Assembly: GCA_014058105.1 (NCBI GenBank)
Contig: JACGCM010000779.1
Coordinates: 2,480,001 to 2,544,000, forward strand
Source of the DNA: Kingdonia uniflora
Taxonomy: Eukaryota; Streptophyta; Magnoliopsida; Ranunculales; Circaeasteraceae
Direction: 5' to 3'
DNA: 64,000 nucleotides
Shown piece by piece: positions 43,607-55,340 of the stretch (position 1 is its first letter; every line of letters begins with the position of its first letter). The notes under the pieces are model-generated. The model was not told where the DNA came from. It saw only the letters and a program-made list of their open reading frames with translations, and searched no databases. A program made the position numbers and the translations under genes.

Positions 43607-45041
43607 TGGGGCCCGACCAGAAATACTTGCTTCGAATTCTTCGAACTCCTTATCAATCAGTCCCCATCTCGAAGCCCGACGGTTATGTATTTTACCCTAT
43701 AAAAGAAGAGGCACACAATTAGAGTAGAAAATTTGACAATCCCGTGCCTATCACTCCTATCCTGTCCATTTCTCCCTTGATATTCATCATAACCTCAATC
43801 TCAGATCCAGTACCTACTCCATAACCCCCCAAACCCCAAAATGAGTCAAAATCTAAATCCCTCAAGTTTCTTTACCCTCGAGAATAACCTCTAAAACCCC
43901 AAACATAGATTGCCTTACCTACATTCTCAAAAGAGCAAAACAAAGTACAAGCAGCAGAGATCAAGTAACTTACCAGTGGTCAGCAGCACTACCCTCGAAT
44001 CAGCAAAACCAAACTAGCAAATGCAACAAGAACCTCCAAGTGCGAAATGGCGTACGTTTCCTCCTCTATACTCTTTGATTCTCACAGTAAAATAATACAG
44101 TAATTACTCTTCTCCGTCTTATATAACTTTCAAAAAATACAAAACCGCCTTGATTTTCTAACCACTATCATTACCACGACCCCACTACCTAACTTTCCGG
44201 CTACAATGTGTTTTGACCAATATATCCCTCGTATCTCACACGTGCGAATAACACCCTCACTTATAACTGCCTATAAAATCTGAAGTTCTCAAACCTTTTT
44301 CTCCCTCACTCAAAGCTAAACAACCAAATCATAAATAGTTAGATCATAACCTTTTCTGTCATACGAGAAAAACACCATCATTACCTTTTGCACACTGCCC
44401 CATCTGCCCGGCCATTCAAATCCTGCATATCCGACGACACAATCCCCGAACTCGAATACTCAACCATTTTACGTCTTGAATATTCCGTACCAGATAGCCT
44501 CAAACAAACTTATCTAATATATCAACTTTCGACATCCAGCACACCCTTTAACACTAAAGTTTCGACCCTTCAACTGAATACAGTCACAAACATCAACCAT
44601 TGAACGATCTCATGCTTACAGATAAAGTTTTCAGCTTCGATACAGTTTACCTTTCTTTTTGACAAAGTTATTTCTATCTTCGACCAACACAAACAATTCA
44701 TTTTGACAACTGTATTACCCCTCAATACCTCCAATTACAAATCAAATTATATTACTCGTACACACAACATGGCACAACAAGTTATCAACAAAAGCCATTT
44801 TCATTCAGTAACTTAGACAACATTACAGAATTCATACAAAAAAGAGAACTGAAAAGGAGGAAGAAAATAGGAAAACAACAACAAGAAAGCATACAAGAGA
44901 GAACCCTATTTGTTGACGGGTTGCTTCTCTTCAAACGACGGCCGCTGCATCTTCGTCCTCCTGATCCACTATATCCAATTCAAAGCCTATGAGAAGAGAC
45001 AACCGATGGCTGGGAAACGGCCCCATCATCTACACTATTCC
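43607..45041 (-). other. Stretch with probable antisense introns, no recognised gene
   Basis: Mostly AT-rich. On the minus strand 'cactggtaagttac' at about 43978-43965 has a perfect plant splice-donor form; E has 'cactggtaagtct' at about 57246-57233. Otherwise nothing that I can call. Confidence 0.4.
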
Positions 45042-45356
45042 CTACCAGTACGCGAAGGGCATGTCATAGAGTGGTGTCCCAAGTTCTGCTTCAAAGGGGT
45101 CTGGCATTTTGGCATCAATATCCTCCTCTATTCCGAAACTCCATTGATGATCCAGCAAGGCCTCCTGAATTCTCCTGGCCCTCACCGCCGCTTGATCTCC
45201 TTGAACCGGTACATTTTCAGCCATGTTGATCAACAAACAAAGCAGTAGATAAAGAGAAAGTTGCAGGACAGATGATGAAATTCCTTCCAACCCATTCCCT
45301 TTTATACTTACAAACCTACCACAACTTTCTCTCTTCCCTAACCAAATTAATGGCAA
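45042..45356 (-). pseudogene. Element C antisense leader ORF
   Basis: A minus-strand open frame. The likely start is the internal 'MAENVPVQGDQAAVRARRI' (about 45223), since the first 44 residues are hydrophobic and probably intronic. It continues 'FEAELGTPLYDMPFAYW' and stops at 45042. No similar copy found in the other elements. Unknown. Confidence 0.35.
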
Positions 45357-45689
45357 CCTTCAATTCCCAACCTCGAAAAGTCAGTAAACAAACTTTCTAA
45401 CTTCCCAGTTGTAACTGATTCATTGGTACATACATTCAAACCTCGTTCCCGATGAATCCTAGTCGGGCATTCGATCATCATTACCTTCGAGCATATCATT
45501 ATACATTACGCCTATAAAAGTAATCATCTACATTCGTCTACACTACCAGTTAGAAATAGTGATACAGGTACGCATAAAATATTTTGTCCATTCCAAACAT
45601 CCGCTCAAACAAACAAATTTCATTTCTACTACCATCCAAAGCAAACAAAAATAGTGACATACAAAGATACAAAGGTATCCTCATCAACC

Positions 45690-46021
45690 ATTGCTCCTAC
45701 TACCAGAAGGTCCAGCTTCAGTGCTCGAGTTCTGCTCCTCAATGATCTCCTCCACGCAGACAAGACTGTAGGCCAGAGCCATCAGAAAGAGATAGCGCCT
45801 CTCAGCGATCATAAAATGGATCCTTAGCTGGTCCCACATATTGGAATAAGATCAACATTGAAGAACTTCTCAGGTCCTACCCCTACAATCTCGGGCATGT
45901 CCCAATTCAGATCATGCTGCCCAAAAAACTTCATATGCAGTTCTAGCATCTTTCGCCACACACGACAGTCACGAGCGAACCCCATCCTCTTTTGGTAATG
46001 CGTGTTTGGCGTGGTTTCCAT
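45690..46021 (-). pseudogene. Element C short antisense ORF next to the polypurine tract
   Basis: Minus-strand frame from 46021 ('METTPNTHYQKRMGFARDC') through 'KMLELHMKFFGQHDLNWDMP' and, after a stop, more of the region to about 45690 ('ERRYLFLMALAYSLVCVEE'). The 'L-x-K/M-x-FFG-x-H-x-L' core matches A (18190-18160) and B (about 20690). It sits about 240 bases inside the 3' LTR, as in A. Confidence 0.55.
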
Positions 46022-46262
46022 TCAAATGCCCAGAATTAGAAGAAAGAAGCAGAAGAATACTGTAAATGGAAGAGGATACAACACCCCTATACATTAACCC
46101 ATATTTATAACCTTCACTTCATTTATTACCCTATAACCACCTACATCTCTTAAAAACCCTCTTTTATTACCTACCCAGAAACCAAAAGTCAAACTGCCCA
46201 AATTCTAAGACCAAACAGCTTTCTCAGCGAACACCTCTCCACTTGGCTTTGAGACCTTTACT

Positions 46263-46275
46263 GAGAGGGGGCGAA
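46263..46275 (+). other. Element C polypurine tract
   Basis: GAGAGGGGGCGAA, directly before the 3' LTR. Confidence 0.82.
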
Positions 46276-46991
46276 TGTAGTGGCCTACTCGTAGCCTTCC
46301 ATAGTTAGACGAAGCCCACTTCACAGCCTACTCAAATGTATCAAAGCCCACTCAATCTCTAAAATAGACTCCCCAGAGATCTCCCAAATACGAAGCTTCG
46401 ACATCAGGCAAAGGTTAGAGAATGGATTAACATGCCACAGAAGAAATCCTATGACCTTACTAACATATGGTCGAAGCAAGATAAGACAGACAATCACCTC
46501 ATCAGGTTAGACAGCGCATTGATTGGCCCGTGTAACTGCAGTGACAGGTCCAACCACCGTGCCGTTCATAGACATTATCAATAAATGTTGCAGTGACAGT
46601 ACCGACATGACCGGCGCCTATAACTCGCGGGGATTTTGTGACAGTATTCATGTAAACCTGACCGACCCTTGGTGACTCAGCTCCCTATATCTCTATAAAT
46701 TGAAGAGAAGGGAAACAAAAGAGGGGTTAGGAAAATCATCTCCAGCCCTTTACATTTTACCTTCGACCACCCGGATACTATGTTCTCGAACCCTATTATT
46801 TACTCTTCAGTAATACAATCTGTCTTAAAAAATCCACATCAGAAGTCGTAGAGAGCCACATTCGGGTCTCTGCGCAAGTATTTGTCTATAGTTAAATCTT
46901 ACTTTAAGTCATTTACATGTTTCCTTTCATTGAAGATCGATTATATGTTGTAAGAACGAACTTCACATCCGAACGAAGTTAGGTCCCTACA
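46276..46991 (+). repeat. Element C 3' LTR (716 bases)
   Basis: TGTAGTGGCCTACTCGTAGCC to GGTCCCTACA. It aligns with the 5' LTR along its length, with the 32-base difference near its start. Differences elsewhere are mostly transitions. Confidence 0.92.
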
Positions 46992-47880
46992 CACATGATT
47001 GGGGGCGTCCTTAAAGTAGAATATTCTCACAAAGACAAAAGTTATTTTTTAAAGTAAAAATGCACTCACATGACTGGGGGCATCCTTGAAGTTTGACATT
47101 CTCGTAAAGATGAGTGTCATTTCTTAAAGTAAAATCACACTCACATGGTTGGGGGCGTCCTTGAAGTAGGACATCCTCGCAAAGATGTGAGTTGTGTTTT
47201 GCAGTAAAAATGCACTCACATAAATGGGGGCGTCCTTGAAGTAGGACATCCTTGAAAATACGAGAGCTGTTTTTTGAAGAAAAAATACACTCACATGACT
47301 GGGGTCATCCTTGAAGTCGGACATCCTCGCAAAGACCAGAGTCATTTTTTGAAGTAAAACACACTGACATGACTGGAGGTATCCTTGAAGTAGGATATCC
47401 TCGCAAATACAAGAGTTATATTTTGAAGTAAAAACATACTCACATGACTGGGGGCATCCTTGAAGTAGGAAATTCTCGCAAAAATGAGTATTATTTTTTG
47501 AAGTAAAAATGCACTTACATGACAAGGGGAATCCTTGAAGTAGGACATCCTCACAACGACGAAAGTTATTTTTTGAAGTAAAAACTCACTCAAATGACTT
47601 GGAGCGTCCTTGAAGTAGGACATCTTCGCAAAGACGAGAGTCGTGTTTTGTAGTAAAAATGTACTCACATGACTGGGTACGTCCTTGAAGTTGGACATCT
47701 TGCAAAGATGAGAGCCATTTTTTGAAGAGAATATGTACTCGCATGACTGGAGGCATCCCTGAAGTAGGACATCTTCGCAAAGTAGGACATTCTTACAAAG
47801 ACGAGAGTTGTTTTTTGAAGAAACAACATACTCCCATGACTGGGGGCGTCCATGATATAGTAACAAATGCTCCCATATTA
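46992..47880. repeat. 75-bp tandem array of element D, right part (about 12 units)
   Basis: Continues the array broken at 33800. The unit 'gcatccttgaagtaggacatcctcgcaaa' is unchanged in length. It includes one shortened or duplicated unit near 47780-47800 ('aagtaggacatcttcgcaaagtaggac'). Confidence 0.92.
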
Positions 47881-47904
47881 CTTAGGGCACCCTTGAAGTA
47901 GGCT

Positions 47905-48515
47905 ATCCTCATACTGTTAAGGTCACTAAGACAATGATGAGTACATAGTCCAACGAGGACTACTTAAAAAAATTATTGGGCACATCGCGCCTAAGCATAC
48001 TTCTAAGGTTGCCAAGACGACGACGAGTACATAGTCCAACGTAGACTACTTAGAAAAATTGTTGGGCACTTCGCACCTAAGTACACTTTTAAGGTCGCCA
48101 AGCCGACGATGAGAACATAGTCCAACGCGCACAACTTAAAAAGATTGTTGGGCACTTCACGTTTAAGTACACTTTTAAGGTTACTCAGACGACGAAGAGT
48201 ACATAGTCCAACGCGGACTACTTTCAAAAATTGTTGGACACTTCACGCCTAAGTGCACTTCTAAGGTCGCCAAGGCAACGACGAGTACATAGTCCAACAC
48301 GAACTACTTAAAAAAAATTGGTCACTTCGTGCCTAAATACATTTCTAAGGTCGCTAAGGCGATGACGAGTATATAGTCCAATGAGGACTACTTATAAAGA
48401 TTATTGGGCACTTCGCACCTAAGTACACTTTTAAGGTCACTAAGATGACGACGAGTCCATTGTCCAATGAGGACTTCTTAAAATGATTGTTGGACATTTT
48501 GTGACTAACTATCTC
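47905..48515. repeat. 86-bp tandem array of element D (seven units)
   Basis: 'aaggtcgccaagacgacgacgagtacatagtccaac' forms start at about 47919, 48005, 48091, 48177, 48263, 48348 and 48433. The unit is unrelated to the 75-bp one that it adjoins. Confidence 0.92.
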
Positions 48516-49679
48516 GCTCAGATAGTATAAACATTAACGCATCCTAGTCTTACGAGGATTGCCACATATAACTACATAAGATCGCAAATCTCTTACATTT
48601 TCATACAAACGTAGATAAAATGAGAAACATTTACAATATGAGGCTGTTATAACAAAACTACATTCAACAAGGGCACGGTCGCTCCCAAAGTTCATAGCCA
48701 GGTCCTTCGAAGCGTACCGCCTTCACATCCTCTATGGCCATAGCCCTGAGCACCACTTCTCAACTAACACCATTTTGGACTTGATCACGCAAAATATGAT
48801 ACCAAAACCATCACTTCTCCTACATCTTTCTTTCAGGGATAGGAAGAGAAAAAGGGTCGACGTATACCCGCGTTAATAGTTTCCCCGTAAGCCCTCAATT
48901 GCAAAAATACATCTCTATATAAAATTTTACCCACGTGGTTACCCGTGATTCAAACCGTGCCTGCGATCGGGTCTGCATCTTCTTCTCAGGAAGTCTGATC
49001 CTCAGGAATGAAGCTTGAAGCACTGGTTACATATGGTTTCTCCCTCAGTTCTTTTATAAGCCTCAAGTACAGGTTCCCCATTAAACATTTTATGGAAAAC
49101 CAACAGCCCCTTACCTCATTATTATGCCCCTTAAACGCTGTCCACTCCTCCCAAGGTGGCCCCACTCCCTGTCCCCTTCTTTGGAACCCCCATTTAGAAT
49201 TAATAACTGCCATGGCGCTTTAGTTACACTAGCCCCCCTCATATTTCTTGGACGGGTAGCCTCCATGACCACGAGCCCCAGCACAACTCTAGCTAGGACT
49301 CCGTAAGGAAAAATTTGATACCTGTTTGACATACTGGTCGCAAAACTGACTAATGTACCTGGGCCAAATGCTGCCTCGCGGTACCTTGCACAATGAGGAC
49401 AAGCCGACTGGCGCAAACACCTAACATCCAGTTCCCATGAACCTACTGATCCCCAACTACACACACGACAAATATACAGGTATACACGAATACACATACA
49501 TAGTATTTTATAGGAACCACGTCTACTATGTTTTACAAATAAGCACAAATAGTTTTACAACACATACCGCCACGAAGGGGCCCCATCAACACCACAAGTT
49601 TACAAAAATAAGTACACATCTTCAAATCCTTGCCACTATAGGCCTTACCACACAATATTACAGTTATACTTTCGGTTGG
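48516..49679 (-). other. 3' part of D's antisense region, no recognised gene
   Basis: One minus-strand frame (49548-49111, 145 codons) is open but rich in cysteine and tryptophan and has no homologue in the other elements. I cannot tell it from chance. Nothing else is seen. Confidence 0.35.
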
Positions 49680-50430
49680 ACAGCGGCGTCGGCGGCCACT
49701 TTCTCTTCCTTAGCAGGCTGAGCTTCTTCTTTGGGGGGAAATGATCATCGTGTTTCCGAGGGGCAGATGGCCTTGTCAAATGGAATAACCCCGATGGCAC
49801 AACTCAGGAATGTCCTAAGTTTGACATATAATAAGAAACGGTGAAGCCAACGTTGCCACCTACCACTCGATGGAAAGGCAAAACTCATCCTCCAACCACG
49901 TTTTGCCATCCACTAGCTCGGTGACACGACCCTGTAGCCCATCCGACACTTTCTTCTCCCCAGCAAGCTGATCGTAGAGCGTTTTCTCGTCTGCCTGCTT
50001 CTCCAGCGCCAGTGCCTTTAGACGCTCATGGGTCGCCTCCAAGTCACCCTAGACCAGCAACTTCTCCTCAGTTACAATTTTCAATCGTTATTCGAGCCCA
50101 GCGGTCACGTTCGCCATGTGCTCAGCTAGCTAGTACTGAACATCTTCCTTTAGGAGCTCCTTCTGCATCACCTGCATCGCCTTGAGCCGCTGCTCTAACT
50201 TGGCATTACGGCCGACCAGGTTCTCACCACAGAGCAATGTGGCCTCAAGCGTGAGCGTACACTGCGGGCACAAAAATTCTACTTTTAGTACTTAAAATGA
50301 TCATATACGAATAAATGAATAAGCGTTTACTTAGCCGGATAGCTGCTATGACCACTGAACGCGTAGCCCGCAGATCGTTCAGCGCCTCAGCTACACGTAT
50401 CTTTTCTTTATCCATGTGCAAGGTACTATG
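49680..50430 (-). pseudogene. Element D antisense gene, coiled-coil C-terminal region
   Basis: Minus strand: 'MDKEKIRVAEALNDLRAT' (about 50415-50365), an intron-like gap, then 50042-49860 with 'HERLKALALEKQADEKTLYD' and 'LQGRVTELVDGKTWLEDEF', all with coiled-coil character. An alanine/lysine-rich end ('KEEAQPAKEEKVAADAAV', about 49730-49685) follows. It corresponds to A's coiled coil at 14400-13960. Broken by stops. Confidence 0.58.
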
Positions 50431-50601
50431 TACTTGTTTGAGTCAAAGGTACCATTTAAAATTGTCGTCAACACCTAACAATCTTTATTTTGTGGCTGAG
50501 CACATGCAAATGAAAGTTTTTAAATGACACCCTGGAAAGCATCACACCTACATGAAAATGAGCAACCATTTAGATAACACGAATAACAAACAATAAACAC
50601 G

Positions 50602-51600
50602 TTAAACTATAATTATAATACAAGGAACAAACGTACACTTGGTGTTAAAAACATTATGATGCAAACGATGATTGAGCCCGTCATCGAAGTCAAAATCCCT
50701 GGTCACCAGGATTGGATGCCGACACCAATAGTTACCGCTCGTAGGTAACTTAAAAATCTTTGGCTCGCCAGACTTCCGAGCTATATAATACCAGTACCTC
50801 CACTCAGGCGTACAAGTGCGCATGAACCTCTAACACTGCGGTCTAGCCTCACACTCTTTGCTTACGGCTGCCTTGGTCGCTACTCATCTCGCTTTCGTCA
50901 CGGTCTGGGTTTGCCTCCACTCACGACCCACCCGCGAATAAGAATGAGTAATATGCGGCAACACCGACTTATCCAAAGCCACAGATTCATTGACCTCGTT
51001 CCCTACGACCTTGGGAAAAACATCCCACTTACGAGATCAACGCCCGGTCTTGTAAGAGACAAAAATATCCTCACAACCAACGTTCCAGCAAGGTAGTACT
51101 GACTGATGATCAGACGATAACCCGTCATCACCCAGTAGAAGTTACCGTTCATCTATCCTAGTGCCCGCCCAAATGAGTTCAGACATTTTTTCGTCAAGTC
51201 GTCTAGCAGAAACCTCCAACCCATATCAAATTGCCCGTAGTAGACAATGCACTAATTGGGCACCAACGTCTGGTAATCTGGCAAAATTTACTCATTACTG
51301 CCACTGGCTTTTGCTCGTTCGTTGACTTCGACCAAATTCCCCATTTTTATCCCTGCACTCTCGTACACGGCAAACGAGCCAGCTAACCTCCACTCACTAG
51401 GATAAGACCAGAAGTACTTGGAGACCCCCCTCTCTCGCCCACTAATAATAGCCTCTTGAGCCAAGTCCATGGGCACTCTCCCTTGCACCATAAAGTCCAC
51501 GCACGACTCCACCCCTAAATCTTTTGAACTGACGTACCCGCCTCCGGGTCGTGTCTGCCCTCCCACTCCACGGGAACGGTAAAAGGCGGTACAATAGTAA
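50602..51600 (-). pseudogene. Element D antisense gene, Transposase_28-like domain
   Basis: Minus strand: 51566-51288 ('VDFMVQGRVPMDLAQEAI', 'YFWSYPSEWRLAGSFAVYES'), weak middle sequence, then 50823-50602 with 'EWRYWYYIARKSGEPKIFKL', 'PTSGNYWCRHPILVTRDFDF' and 'HRLHHNVFN'. C ends in the same way ('YKLHHRVYNESK'). The 'Y-Y ... W ... (I)LV ... acidic' series places it in the same family as the C and E copies, and D's version is the most complete at its N-terminal side. Function unknown. Confidence 0.65.
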
Positions 51601-52190
51601 ACCCCTCCATCGATGATTGATTACCTACTACCACCATCCCTCACCTTATCTTTTCTATTGACGAAGTACACAGACTCGCGCTTGGTACTCATTGGTCCCT
51701 GCACATGCCAGGTACAAACGTCAGGATCAACCCTAAAGGTACGAAGGGAATAATGGGCACATTACCCACTAGCAAGCCCTAAGGATATGCTACTTCTAAA
51801 ACCTCACTGGCCCTTGTGCGGCCGCCAACCTAACTGTAACTCCGCGACGAGTAGTGCGATTCGCCCTAGCATCACGGTTAAGCCACTCTTACCGACTCCC
51901 AACGCTGTAACCACACCAGCGCCTGCTTCCCTACCGATTAACATAACCTCTTCTGGTCCGCAGAAGCACTAAATGAGTTACCACGCTAAAGCTATCAAAC
52001 TTCTATGCATCACTATAAATTAGACTAGTTAGCCAGAAAGCTTATCGGTAAGACCAATACACAAGGATGAACAGCTTTTGGACCACACCAATCGGCAGCG
52101 CTCCAACAATACAGCGAAAGCACAATGTTCAATTGTTTTCACAAAGTACAAAGTTCAAATAGCAAGAGAGAGGAGCACAATATTTTCCTC
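51601..52190 (-). other. Upstream part of D's antisense region
   Basis: No convincing frame. By comparison with A and G it should hold the intron and second exon, but I do not find the NDGKV core. Confidence 0.35.
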
Positions 52191-52444
52191 TTAGTCCTCA
52201 TAAATAGGAATATACGGAGCGACGGTTAACATTAATGATTCGGACCCACGATAAAGATTTGACACGTCATCCATAGTGGCAGCTACTGCACGCCATACTC
52301 CTTTCTGCATAATAAATGCTCCTCTCCCTTCCCAAGGCACTGACAAGCATGCTATCATACACTTCCTAATACGGAGACCTATGCACACATGACTACACCA
52401 CCTTAGCTCTCCCTCACTACGAGAAAAACCATAGCGGTGGCGAT
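52191..52444 (-). pseudogene. Element D short antisense ORF next to the 3' LTR
   Basis: A minus-strand frame ending at 52191 ('VAATMDDVSNLYRGSESLML'). It is open upstream through the PPT into the LTR, so its start is unknown. Placed like the leader ORFs of A, B and C, but with no clear similarity to them. Confidence 0.4.
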
Positions 52445-52913
52445 TGTAGGAGCACGCTCCCGCTAGCAATAAGGTGGAAGGACCTGGGTAACCCCACCAA
52501 TAAGAGTAGGAACACTCCAGCTAGGTCATACTATGAGCCTCCCTTTTAACTACAAGTAGAACCATGGATGGGACTCACCCAGCAACCATAGAACCGTTAT
52601 GACAACAACTCAGCGATTAGCCCATTACCCACGAGGAAATGAAAGCGTACGACCCTGAAGGAACATCTTAGGAATTTCCCAGGGCACGTAAGCAGGGGCA
52701 TCCCTAGGTTAAACCCTCACTATAAGTTGAGGTAAGGAGGTAATCTAAAGGGGATCTTCTTCTTCTCCTTCCACTTTTAGAGACAACTAGTCAAGTCGAG
52801 GAGATGGAGAGAAACCAAGAACGAGTCGAATGGTACCCTCCTCTGGAAAAATGTATCAAGCCCTAAATGAACGAATACTCATTGTTGTCCCTAAGAGGAA
52901 TCATGGGACTACA
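52445..52913 (+). repeat. Element D 3' LTR (469 bases)
   Basis: TGTAGGAGCACGCTCCC to GGGACTACA, preceded by a worn purine tract (GCGGTGGCGAT). It matches D's 5' LTR on both sides of the solo LTR. Followed by CCACT, the target duplication, then E's protease frame. Confidence 0.88.
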
Positions 52914-52918
52914 CCACT

Positions 52919-54150
52919 AAATAGGGCACATATAATATGAAAGGATCACAGAGAATAACCCGATCATGTGAGCTCCTTGAGATAGAAATGGTACACAAGT
53001 TGGTGCAGGCCTAGCGATTACAACATAAGGGCTCCCCTCGTAGCAATGAAGTCCCCATTGAGCCAATCCACGCTGAACCTGTTGCTTATATGGAGCTTGA
53101 TGACCCCACATGTAGAACATATATCGGTATACTTTTAAGTGATGATGAAAAATCCAACTCGCCGACATTCTCAAACTCAAAAGAGATGTCTTCGCATGGA
53201 ATGTTATCAAAATGCCGAGCATCGACCCTAACCTCCCCTGCCACAAACTCGATCTAGAGAACGATGCCACTGCTATCAAACATATAAAGACGAACCTTTT
53301 CCCCAGGTTATGCGACGCTGTCAACACTGAGATTGATAAGTTTTTGAGTATTGGGCTAATTCGAAAGGTCAAGTACCCCAAATAAGTCTATAATATTGTG
53401 GCAGTCCCAAAGAATAATAGTAGGATCCATGTTTGTGAAAACTTTACCATTCTTAACAAATGTACCCCAAAAGATAGTTTCCCACTACTAAAAATTTAGA
53501 CCATCCTTGATTCTGCAGCAAGTCATGAGTCGCTATCTATGATGGATGCCACCTCTGGCTATAACTAGGTACCGCTCGCCTCAACAGATCAAGATAAGAT
53601 AGTTTTCATGATAGAGTGCGACCTTTATTACTTCAATGTCATGCCATTCAAACTTAAGAATATAGGAGCCACATACCAGTGCCTTGTCACCAAAATGTTC
53701 AAACCACTACTTGGCACCATGGTCGAGGTTTATATCGATGACTTGTTATGTAAGAGTAAGCTCAAGAGATCACACATTGATGAATTAATCACATTTTTCC
53801 AAACGTTGCTATCATACAACATGTGCCTTAACCCTAACAAGTGCCAGTTATACGTGCCCTCTAGCAAATTTCGGGGGTACTTGATCAACAACAAAGGAAT
53901 TTGGGTCAACCCACAGAAAATTTGGGCCCTCATCAACAAGCCCCACCCCCTCACACCTAGAAGGACATTCAAAAGATAGCTAGAATGATAGCCGTAATAA
54001 ATCATTTCATCTCGAAATCATCGGACCGATGCAAATGGTTCTTCGCCCTCCTCAAAGTGAACCCCCGATTGTGAACTAGCATTCCTCAAATTAAAAATGT
54101 TCCTTGGCCGACCTCCAGTAATTAACATACCAGTAATGAGCATATCAGCA
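52919..54150 (+). pseudogene. Element E protease end and reverse transcriptase remnant
   Basis: Starts with the protease tail ('MKGSQR' near 52937), continuing the frame cut at 25469. The linker 'CRTYIGILLSDDEKSN' (about 53109-53156) leads to RT: 'GLIRKVKYPK', 'KDSFPLLKI', 'MMDATSGYN-stop-VPL' (TAG at 53566-53568, family CAG), 'GATYQCLV' and 'VEVYIDDLLCKS' (about 53722-53757; YIDD intact). Open for 123 codons from 53608. After 'LKMFLGRPPVI'-like wording near 54100-54125 it stops and jumps to the tandem array: the RNase H and integrase regions are deleted. Confidence 0.87.
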
Positions 54151-54600
54151 AAATCCTCATACCCCTATTATTCGATCTAACCAGTCGACTCCGATAATAC
54201 TTGGGGGTAAGATCTTTTTGAGGAATGTATATACATCTTATGTATAACCCCAGTATAACCAGTTGACTCCGACAATACTTGGGAGTGACCTAACCTGTAT
54301 TGGACTAACCAGTCGACTCTGACAATACTTGGGGACGAGCCCTTTTTGAGCAACATACATAAATCTTACACATACCCCCAGTATTCAACCTAACCAACCG
54401 ACTCCGAATATACTTGGGGGCGAGCTCTTTTTGAGTAACATATATACATCTTACGCATACCCCCAATATTTGACCTAACCAGTAGACTCTGACAATACTT
54501 GGGGGTGAGCTCTTTTTGATCAACATATATACATCTTACACATACCCCCAGTATTTGACCTAACCCGTCGACTCTGATAATAATCGAGCATTATATATAT
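54151..54600. repeat. About 85-bp tandem array of element E (five to six units)
   Basis: 'agtcgactccgacaatacttggggg' forms recur at about 54181, 54258, 54310, 54396, 54480 and 54566. Between them lie 'gagctctttttgagcaacatatatacatcttac' and 'cataccccc agtattt'. One unit is shortened. Confidence 0.85.
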
Positions 54601-54849
54601 GTATTACATTTAGGGCCCCCACATATGGAATTTGATCAGACAACTAAACCATACCTGTGGGTGAGCTATTTGCTCGAACCTCTTTCTGATTACTTACGTT
54701 ATAAGTACAGAGGCGAGAGGTAAGCCTCAATGATAAAGGTCTCGGCCTAACATACACAAATGTTTTACAAACATTCACAGTTATTGAAAGTACATAACAA
54801 CTACAAATATCCCCCTCAGTTTACCACAATACTAATATTCTTTTTCAAA
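54601..54849 (+). other. Spacer in element E
   Basis: No gene or repeat recognised. Confidence 0.4.
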
Positions 54850-55340
54850 CATCCCCAACAATTGGATTCATGGTCGGAGATCGAGGGGTTATACCATTGC
54901 CAAGCTGATAATAACCAAAGGCTCCTCCCACGCCTCGACTTCCCCTATTGCCTCGGCCCCAACTTCATCGACCTCCTCTTCCTCTTCTTCGGTCTCATAA
55001 GGCCACAAGGTCTCAAGGTTAATGCCCATCAGGTCAAGATGCATTACATGTCGATCAGCCGCTGCTTGCCTCTCCTACACAACTTTCTAAAAGTTGAGTT
55101 TCTTTCACACAAGGAGAGTTTTATGATCGGTGATGACCTTGTCTGCGGCTCAGTCTTGAGTCGATTTTAACTAAGCCATTACGGTATCTATAGCTGCCTA
55201 CTTCGCCACCCTCAAAGCCCCCTCCAGATCGATAGCCTTTTACATGAGCGTCACCACGCTCTCCCATTTGGCGGTATGGCGACTCAGCTCGCATCCCGGG
55301 GCCAAAAACTTGGCCATAACCTACATAGATATAGCACCAA
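54850..55340 (-). pseudogene. Element E antisense gene, acidic C-terminal region
   Basis: Minus strand: alpha-helical stretches with stops (about 55300-55050), then 'MHLDLMGINLETLWPYETEE' and a run of glutamates (about 55035-54970). The position (just after the array in + sense, thus the end of the antisense protein) and the acidic run match A and C. Confidence 0.5.

Larger units (their letters stand above)
33801..46991 (+). mobile_element. Element C: complete 13.2 kb Tat-type retrotransposon nested in D
   Basis: LTRs at 33801-34484 and 46276-46991. Flanking duplication CACAC (33796-33800, one base changed) and CACAT (46992-46996) within D's 75-bp repeat, which reads on in phase across the junction. 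It has the best-preserved coding potential here: gag, RT, second RNase H and integrase each have long open parts, and integrase keeps all three catalytic residues. Innermost element of the F-E-D-C nest. Confidence 0.93.
25470..52913 (+). mobile_element. Element D: Tat-type retrotransposon nested in E and split by C
   Basis: D's own sequence is 25470-33800 and 46992-52913 (minus the solo LTR in its 5' LTR), about 13.5 kb. Flanks are CAACT (25465-25469) and CCACT (52914-52918). E's protease frame continues across the junction. It contains LTRs, a primer-binding site, gag, protease, RT, two RNase H domains, integrase, 75- and 86-bp arrays and an antisense gene. This is the most decayed pol in the window. 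Confidence 0.88.

Noticed and set aside
49111..49548. A 145-codon minus-strand frame in element D
   Set aside because: Right strand and region for the antisense gene, but no similarity to the other copies and an odd cysteine/tryptophan composition; kept only as unassigned sequence.
52917..53381. A 154-codon minus-strand frame in E
   Set aside because: Reverse shadow of the protease end and RT start; the + strand matches known domains.
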